Below are positions 58,851 through 64,000 of a stretch of DNA of 64,000 nt, piece after piece (positions within the stretch are counted from its first letter, which is position 1; each line of letters starts with the position of its first letter). The position numbers and the translations under genes were made by a program. Origin of the DNA: Acidobacteriota bacterium (GTDB lineage Bacteria; Acidobacteriota; Aminicenantia; Aminicenantales; Saccharicenantaceae); NCBI GenBank assembly GCA_039683095.1, contig JBDKSB010000001.1:62001-126000 (forward strand). The letters are read 5' to 3'. The notes beneath the pieces are model-generated. The model had not been told where the DNA came from. It saw nothing but the letters and a program-made list of their open reading frames with translations, and searched no databases.

Positions 58851-60293
58851 ATGCCGACTTTCGCCGAAAAAGCCCAGGACCTGGCCGCCCGGACCGAGCG
58901 GAACAGCGCCTGGCGCCAGCAGGACTGCTTCAACCTCATCCCTTCCGAGGCCACGCCCTCGCTCCTGGTCAAGATGTTCGAGATCGCCGACCCGGCCGGC
59001 CGCTACGCCGAGCACCGGACGATGAAGGGCGAGGAGGTTTATTTCTACCAGGGCACGGACTTCATCCGCGACATCGAGATCGAGTGCCAGCGCGAGATGG
59101 CGGCCTTTTTCGGCTGCACCGACATCGAGCTCCGGCCGATCAGCGGCCAGATGGCCAACGAGTGCGTCTTCAAGGGCCTGGTCAAGTTCATCAACCGCGG
59201 CCGGGCCGCGGGCCAGCTCTCGCGGCGCATCCGGCTGGTCTTCAACAACGAGCTCATCTACGGCGGGCACCTCAGCGCCCAGCCGATGGGGGCGCTGTTC
59301 AATTACGTCGAGGAAGACCCGGCGACGGGCAAGGAGCGGATCGTCAACCTGCCCGTCCGCAAGGACAATCCCTACAAGCCCGACCCCGAGGCCCTCGGCC
59401 GCCTCCTCGAGGCGCACAGGCCCGAGCTCATCGTCTTCGGCAAGAGCATGTTCCTCTACCGCGAGCCGGTCAAGTTCGCGGCCGACATCGTCAGGGACTG
59501 GAAGGACCGCCCCGTCCTGATGTTCGACATGGCCCACGTCCTGGGCCTCTACGGCGCTTTCCAGGCTCCCTTCGAGGAAGGCGCCGACCTCGTCACCGGC
59601 AGCACGCACAAGACCTTCTTCGGGACGCAGCGCGGCGTCGTCGCCGGCAACATCGTCAAGGGCTCGACGTTCCGGCCGCTCTGGACCGAGATCAAGGGCC
59701 GGGCCTTCCCTGGATCGACCAGCAACCACCATCTGGGGACTCTGCTCGGCCTGCTGATGGCCGCCCACGAGATGAACGCCTTCAAGGCGCCCTTCCAGGC
59801 CCAGGTCCGGGCCAACGCCAAGGCCCTGGCCAGGGCCCTGCACGCCCACGGCATCCCGGTCGAGGGCGACCCGGCCGACGGCTACACCGAGACCCACCAG
59901 GTCATCATCCGGGTCAAGGCCTTCGGGCCGGGCATGGCCATCGCCCGGCGCCTGGAGACCAACAACGTCCTGACCAACTACCAGGCCTTGCCCGACGACG
60001 CCACCTTCCTCGAATCGAGCGGCATCCGCCTGGGCGTCCAGGAGATGACCCGGTTCGGCATGGTCGAGAAGGACTTCGACGCGCTCGCCGGCCTGATGGC
60101 CGATATCATCATCCGCGGAAAGACCGCCGGCCCGGAGGTGGCCAAGTACCGGAAGAACTTCCTGAAGATGGGCTTCACCCTCCCGCCGGCCGAGGCCCTG
60201 CCCCTGGCGGCCCGGATCCTGGCCGCCTCGATCCCCGATCCCGGCTACGCGGCCGCGTTCGTCGAGAACCTGCGCCGGGTCACGGGGGCCTGA
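58851..60293 (+). CDS. Divergent serine hydroxymethyltransferase-family enzyme
   Basis: PLP enzyme of 480 residues with an SHMT-like layout: NLIPSEATPS (NLIASENFVS in GlyA), GRYAEH, the PLP aspartate region DMAHVLGLYGAF, and the Schiff-base lysine K254 in TGSTHKTFFGTQRG (TTTTHKTLRGPRGG in GlyA). It is about 60 residues longer than GlyA and lacks the classical tetrapyrrole of identical motifs, so it may be a glycine/serine enzyme with a changed acceptor or a different retro-aldol substrate. Context with purD, purE (glycine and one-carbon users) fits glycine or folate chemistry. I cannot say it is the cell's true GlyA. Confidence 0.75.
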   Translation: MPTFAEKAQDLAARTERNSAWRQQDCFNLIPSEATPSLLVKMFEIADPAGRYAEHRTMKGEEVYFYQGTDFIRDIEIECQREMAAFFGCTDIELRPISGQMANECVFKGLVKFINRGRAAGQLSRRIRLVFNNELIYGGHLSAQPMGALFNYVEEDPATGKERIVNLPVRKDNPYKPDPEALGRLLEAHRPELIVFGKSMFLYREPVKFAADIVRDWKDRPVLMFDMAHVLGLYGAFQAPFEEGADLVTGSTHKTFFGTQRGVVAGNIVKGSTFRPLWTEIKGRAFPGSTSNHHLGTLLGLLMAAHEMNAFKAPFQAQVRANAKALARALHAHGIPVEGDPADGYTETHQVIIRVKAFGPGMAIARRLETNNVLTNYQALPDDATFLESSGIRLGVQEMTRFGMVEKDFDALAGLMADIIIRGKTAGPEVAKYRKNFLKMGFTLPPAEALPLAARILAASIPDPGYAAAFVENLRRVTGA

Positions 60294-60295
60294 AC

Positions 60296-61576
60296 GTGAA
60301 GATCCTGATCGTCGGGTCCGGCGGCCGCGAGCATGCCCTGGCCTGGCGGATCGCGAAGAGCCCGCGGGTCGAAAAGATCTACTGCGCCCCGGGCAACGGC
60401 GGGACGCGGCTCGTGGCCGAGAACGTGCCGCTGGCCGAGACCGACATCGCCGGGCTGGCCGATTTCGCCGGGCGGGAGAAGATCGGCCTGACCGTGGTCG
60501 GCCCCGAGATCCCGCTGGCCCTGGGCCTGGCCGACGAGTTCGAGAGGCGGGGCCTGCGCGTCTTCGGCCCGTCGAAGAAGGCGGCCGAGATCGAGGGCAG
60601 CAAGGTCTTCGCCAAGGAGTTCATGGGCCGCCACCGCATCCCGACCGGCCGGTTCCGGGTCACCGACGATTTCGAGCAGGCCCGCAAGATCCTGGCCTCG
60701 GGCGAGTTCGGCTTTCCCGTCGTCCTCAAGGCCGACGGCCTCGCGGCGGGCAAGGGGGTCGTCGTCTGCGCCACGCAGCAGAAGGCCGAGGAGACGGCCG
60801 GCGAGATGCTGGTCCGGAAGAAGTTCGGCACGGCCGGCCGCCGCATCGTCATCGAGGAATTCCTCCGCGGCCGCGAGGTCTCGTTCATCGTCATAACCGA
60901 CGGCCTGCGGGTCCAGCCCCTGGTGACGGCCATGGACCACAAGGCCGCCTACGACGGCGACAAGGGCCCGAACACCGGCGGCATGGGGGCCATCTCGCCC
61001 TCGCCGCTCATGACCGAGAAGCTCTTCGACGAGATCATGTCCACCGTGATCATGCCGGCCGTCACCCGCCTGCTCGAGGAGGGGCGGAAGTTCAAGGGCG
61101 TCCTGTACGCCGGGCTGATGATCACCGCCGAGGGGCCGAAGGTGCTCGAGTTCAACGGCCGCTTCGGCGACCCCGAGACCCAGCCCCAGATGGTCCGGCT
61201 CGAAAGCGACCTGGTCGACCTGCTGGAGGCGGCCGTCGACGAGGACCTCCTGCGGACCGAGGTCCGCTGGTCGCCCCGGCCCGCGGGCTGCGTCGTCGTG
61301 GCCTCGGGCGGCTATCCCCTCCACTACGAGAAAGGCAAGATCATCTCCGGCCTGGCCGAGGCCGAGGCGGTTCCCGGCGTGACGGTCTTTCAGGCCGGGA
61401 CGAAGTACGAGAACGGCCGCTGCGTGACGACAGGCGGCCGGGTCCTGAACGTCTGCGCTTCGGACGAGACCCTGGGCGGGGCCATGGGCCGGATCTACGA
61501 CGCCTGCCGCCGGATCTATTTCGAAGCCATGTACTACCGCCGGGACATCGGCGCCGTCAAGGAGGAGCGGACATGA
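60296..61576 (+). CDS. purD: Phosphoribosylamine-glycine ligase
   Basis: Second step of purine synthesis: joins glycine to phosphoribosylamine with ATP. The 426-residue protein has the GARS N-terminus (KILIVGSGGREHALAWRIA), ATP-grasp with VVLKADGLAAGKGVVVC, GPNTGGMGA and the metal site VLEFNGRFGDPETQ. Start is GTG at 60296, two bases after the upstream stop. Its end overlaps purE by four bases. Confidence 0.96.
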   Translation: MKILIVGSGGREHALAWRIAKSPRVEKIYCAPGNGGTRLVAENVPLAETDIAGLADFAGREKIGLTVVGPEIPLALGLADEFERRGLRVFGPSKKAAEIEGSKVFAKEFMGRHRIPTGRFRVTDDFEQARKILASGEFGFPVVLKADGLAAGKGVVVCATQQKAEETAGEMLVRKKFGTAGRRIVIEEFLRGREVSFIVITDGLRVQPLVTAMDHKAAYDGDKGPNTGGMGAISPSPLMTEKLFDEIMSTVIMPAVTRLLEEGRKFKGVLYAGLMITAEGPKVLEFNGRFGDPETQPQMVRLESDLVDLLEAAVDEDLLRTEVRWSPRPAGCVVVASGGYPLHYEKGKIISGLAEAEAVPGVTVFQAGTKYENGRCVTTGGRVLNVCASDETLGGAMGRIYDACRRIYFEAMYYRRDIGAVKEERT

Positions 61577-62064
61577 AGGTCATGATCTTTCTCGGCAGCG
61601 AGTCCGACGCGGGGACGATCGAGGAGGCCCTCGCCGTCCTCAAGGACTTCGGCGTGTCGTTCGGCCTCGAGGTGACCTCGGCCCACCGCTCGCCCGAGCG
61701 GACGGTCCGCCTGGTCCGGTCGGCCGAAGCCGCCGGCGTCGAGATCTTCGTCGCCGCGGCCGGCAAGGCGGCCCACCTGGCCGGCGTGGTCGCCGCCCAC
61801 ACGGTCAGGCCCGTGATCGGCGTCCCCGTCGAGAGCCCGGCCCTGGCCGGGTTCGACGCGCTTCTGTCGACCGTCCAGATGCCCAAGGGCGTGCCCGTGG
61901 CCACGATGGCCCTGGGCAAGCACGGCGGCACCAACGCCGCCCTCCTGGCGATCGAGATCCTGGCCCTCCACGACGACGGGCTGCGGACGAAGCTCGCGGC
62001 TTACAGGGCCAAGATGGCCGACAAGGTCGAAGCCGCTTCCCTCCAGCTCAAGGAGAAGCTCTAG
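61573..62064 (+). CDS. purE: N5-carboxyaminoimidazole ribonucleotide mutase / AIR carboxylase
   Basis: Purine-pathway enzyme, 163 residues. The substrate loop is GSESDAGTIEEA and the catalytic-histidine segment SAHRSPERT, as in PurE. The third motif reads AAGKAAHLAGVVAAHT where class I PurE has GGAAHLPGMVAA, so the class (N5-CAIR mutase or CO2-using AIR carboxylase) is not settled. No purK is adjacent. Coupled to purD by ATGA; 9 bases before mtaB. Confidence 0.92.
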   Translation: MKVMIFLGSESDAGTIEEALAVLKDFGVSFGLEVTSAHRSPERTVRLVRSAEAAGVEIFVAAAGKAAHLAGVVAAHTVRPVIGVPVESPALAGFDALLSTVQMPKGVPVATMALGKHGGTNAALLAIEILALHDDGLRTKLAAYRAKMADKVEAASLQLKEKL

Positions 62065-62073
62065 CCGGCGGCG

Positions 62074-63336
62074 ATGGTCTCGTTTGCGATCCGGAATTTC
62101 GGTTGCCGCGCCAACCAGGCCGACGCGTTCGCCTGGGCGGACGCTCTCGGCCGGAGCGGCCTGCGCCTCGAACGGGATTGGGCCCGTGGCGACGTCGTCG
62201 TCGTCAATTCCTGCACGCTGACGGCGCGGGCCGACCGGGACGTCAAGAAGTTCATCCGCGCGGTCGCCCGCGAGAATCCGGCGTCCCGGATCGTCGTCGC
62301 CGGGTGCTATGCCGAGCGAGCCCCGGCCGATCTGGCCGCGCTGCCGGGGGTGGCCGCCGTATTGCCGCGGCGGGCCGAACCAGATCTGGTCGAAAGGGTC
62401 CTGGAGCTCGGGGGGCCGGGGGCGCGGACGGAAGAGCGCGCGCCGGACGACGCCTTCAGGGCCAGGGCCTTTCTGAGGGTCCAAGACGGCTGCGACAACC
62501 GCTGCGCCTACTGCATCGTCCCCGGCGTCCGCGGCCCGAGCCGGAGCGTCCCGGGGGACACGGTTGCGGCCTCGGTCGCGGACCTGGCCCGGCGCGGCTT
62601 CCGGGAGATCGTCCTGGCCGGCATCCATCTTTCCTCCTACGGCGAGGAGCTCGAGCCGCGAACGTCGCTCGCCGGGCTCCTGGCGGGCCTGCGGGGCCGG
62701 ACCGGCCCGGCCCGGCTGCGGCTGACCTCGCTCGATCCGCGGCGGATGGACGACGCCCTGATCGGCTGCATCGTCTCTGACGCCGCGATCTGTCCCCACG
62801 TCCATCTGTCCCTCCAGCATGCCTCGGCCGGCACGCTCCGGCTGATGGGCCGGCCCGTCGAGCCCGGACGCGCCGAGGCCATCCTGGAGCGGCTGGGCCG
62901 GCTCGCCCCCGACGCGGCGATCGGGGCCGACCTCATGGCCGGCTTTCCCGGGGAGACGGAGTCCGATTTCGAGGCGACGAGGGCGCTCCTCGAGCGCTCG
63001 GCGCTGACCTACGCCCATGTCTTCCCGTACTCGCCCCGGCCGGGGACGCCGGCGGCCGCCCGGCCCCAAGTTCCGGCGGGCCTGGCCGCCGGGCGGGCCA
63101 GGGCCCTGCGGCGGGTCGCGGCCATGAAGGACTATCGCTTCCGGCGGCGCTTCGTCGGCCGGGAGCTCGAGGCCGTGGTCATCGACCGCCCGGCCGGCGG
63201 CGCCGGGGCGGAGGTCCTGACCGGCAACTTCATCAAGGTGTTCGTCCCGGCCTGCGCCGCCCCGCGGCGGGAGCTGGTCCGGGTGGCGGTCCGCCGCGTC
63301 CTGCCGCTCCGGACCGAAGGCGAGGTCGTGGCATGA
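62074..63336 (+). CDS. mtaB: tRNA methylthiotransferase, MtaB/MiaB family
   Basis: Radical SAM enzyme that adds methylthio groups to A37 of tRNA; MtaB acts on t6A. The 420-residue protein has the N-terminal UPF0004 cysteines C11, C47 and C78 (second cluster), the SAM-cluster cysteines C140, C144 and C147 in GCDNRCAYC, and a C-terminal TRAM-like region. NFGCRANQ at the start is the MtaB form (MiaB has TFGCQMNE). The window also encodes TrmO, another t6A37 modifier. Confidence 0.88.
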   Translation: MVSFAIRNFGCRANQADAFAWADALGRSGLRLERDWARGDVVVVNSCTLTARADRDVKKFIRAVARENPASRIVVAGCYAERAPADLAALPGVAAVLPRRAEPDLVERVLELGGPGARTEERAPDDAFRARAFLRVQDGCDNRCAYCIVPGVRGPSRSVPGDTVAASVADLARRGFREIVLAGIHLSSYGEELEPRTSLAGLLAGLRGRTGPARLRLTSLDPRRMDDALIGCIVSDAAICPHVHLSLQHASAGTLRLMGRPVEPGRAEAILERLGRLAPDAAIGADLMAGFPGETESDFEATRALLERSALTYAHVFPYSPRPGTPAAARPQVPAGLAAGRARALRRVAAMKDYRFRRRFVGRELEAVVIDRPAGGAGAEVLTGNFIKVFVPACAAPRRELVRVAVRRVLPLRTEGEVVA

Positions 63337-64000
63337 AGAAGATCCATCTCCTGCCGGACGACGTGGCCCGGAAGATCGCCGCGGGCGAGGTCATCGAGCG
63401 GCCGGTCTCCGTGGTCAAGGAGCTGGTCGAGAACGCCCTGGACGCCGGCGCGACGGACGTCCGCATCGACCTCGTCGACGGGGGCAAGACCCTGATCAGG
63501 GTCCGGGACGACGGCGCGGGCATGGACCGCGAGGACGCGGCCCTGTGCTTCCGCCGGCACTCGACCAGCAAGATCGCCAGGGAAGAGGACCTCGAGCGGA
63601 TCGCGACGCTCGGCTTCCGGGGCGAGGCCCTGGCCAGCATCGCGGCCGTCTCCCGGCTGACGCTCCGGACCTTCGACGGGACCGGCGACCGGGGCACGAT
63701 GATCGAGCGGGAGGGCGAACGCCTGGTCGCCGTCACGGACATCGCCTTTCCCCGGGGCTCGACGGTCGAGGTCCGCGACCTGTTCTTCAACCTCCCGGCC
63801 CGGCGCAAATTCCTGCGCAGCGGGACGTCCGAGCTCGGCCCCGTGGCTAAATATGTGACCCAGGCCGCGCTGGGCGCGCCGGGGACCCGCTTCACCCTTG
63901 TCCACGGGACGCGGGAGACGATCTCCTGCCCGCCCGTGGCCACGCTCCGGGAGCGGGTCTTCCAGCTTTTCGGCAAGAAGCTGGTCGACGGGCTCATGGA
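63333..64000 (+). CDS. mutL: DNA mismatch repair protein MutL, N-terminal part (runs off window)
   Basis: ATPase that links MutS to downstream repair. The first 222 residues are present. GHKL motifs are ELVENALDAGA, DDGAGM and GFRGEALASI, with the RHSTSKI lid segment, and FFNLPARRKFL follows. Starts at ATG 63333 overlapping the mtaB stop. The C-terminal dimerisation part lies beyond base 64000. Confidence 0.96.
   Translation, partial: MKKIHLLPDDVARKIAAGEVIERPVSVVKELVENALDAGATDVRIDLVDGGKTLIRVRDDGAGMDREDAALCFRRHSTSKIAREEDLERIATLGFRGEALASIAAVSRLTLRTFDGTGDRGTMIEREGERLVAVTDIAFPRGSTVEVRDLFFNLPARRKFLRSGTSELGPVAKYVTQAALGAPGTRFTLVHGTRETISCPPVATLRERVFQLFGKKLVDGLM

Overview
The window is high-GC DNA packed with short intergenic gaps and many 1-4 base start/stop overlaps. 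A diderm is implied by a TonB-dependent receptor, predicted outer-membrane barrels, a Tat translocase and many exported proteins. Rubrerythrin, an exported superoxide reductase, formate-tetrahydrofolate ligase and a radical-SAM aminomutase suit an anaerobic or microaerophilic heterotroph. The overall style (tricorn protease, HEAT plus DUF1080 proteins, Tat-exported Gfo/Idh/MocA oxidoreductase, GH35, M28 and S41 peptidases) resembles Acidobacteriota or Candidatus Aminicenantes. That placement is inference; there is no rRNA or tRNA gene in the window to test it.

Layout. 1-5.0 kb: truncated uvrA divergent from mntP, a CPBP protease and UbiA-type prenyltransferase pair, then an SDR and glycine C-acetyltransferase. 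5.1-9.1 kb: tricorn protease and rubrerythrin. 9.1-12.9 kb: a clearly bounded operon (promoter at one end, intrinsic terminator at the other) encoding holo-ACP synthase, an acetyl-CoA-synthetase-like ligase, an acyl carrier protein and a second Kbl-like enzyme. 13-18.1 kb: exported superoxide reductase, acetate transporter, M28 peptidase, alkaline phosphatase. 18.1-29.1 kb, mostly minus: HEAT/DUF1080 protein, Tat-exported oxidoreductase, Fhs, two paralogous barrel proteins and a porin-like protein. 29.2-36 kb: GH35 beta-galactosidase, an ADP-forming acyl-CoA synthetase fused to a GNAT domain, and a BtuB-like receptor under a cobalamin riboswitch. 36-41 kb: aromatic amino acid decarboxylase, TrmO, branched-chain aminotransferase, radical SAM protein, DUF6485. 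41-44.2 kb: queF, an EamA transporter and queC-queD-queE. 44.3-46.5 kb: an unknown protein and a Na+/H+ antiporter. 46.7-50.5 kb: an operon of two ATP-grasp ligases, a GNAT and a lysine-2,3-aminomutase-like enzyme. 50.6-56.7 kb, minus: tatA-tatC, aldehyde dehydrogenase, nucleotide kinase, dCMP deaminase and an exported double-SIS protein. 56.7-64 kb: S41 protease, rpiB, an SHMT-like enzyme, purD, purE, mtaB and truncated mutL.

The two best candidates for undescribed systems are (1) the ACP-linked alpha-oxoamine synthase operon at 9.1-12.9 kb, which looks like carrier-protein-tethered condensation of a short acyl group with an amino acid, and (2) the aminomutase/ATP-grasp/GNAT operon at 46.7-50.5 kb, which looks like assembly of a small beta-lysine-containing peptide or solute. 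Two families of short palindromic repeats (GGGACATGATACC-type and GGGTCAAACC-type) recur between genes. No tRNA, rRNA, CRISPR array, transposase or phage gene was seen.
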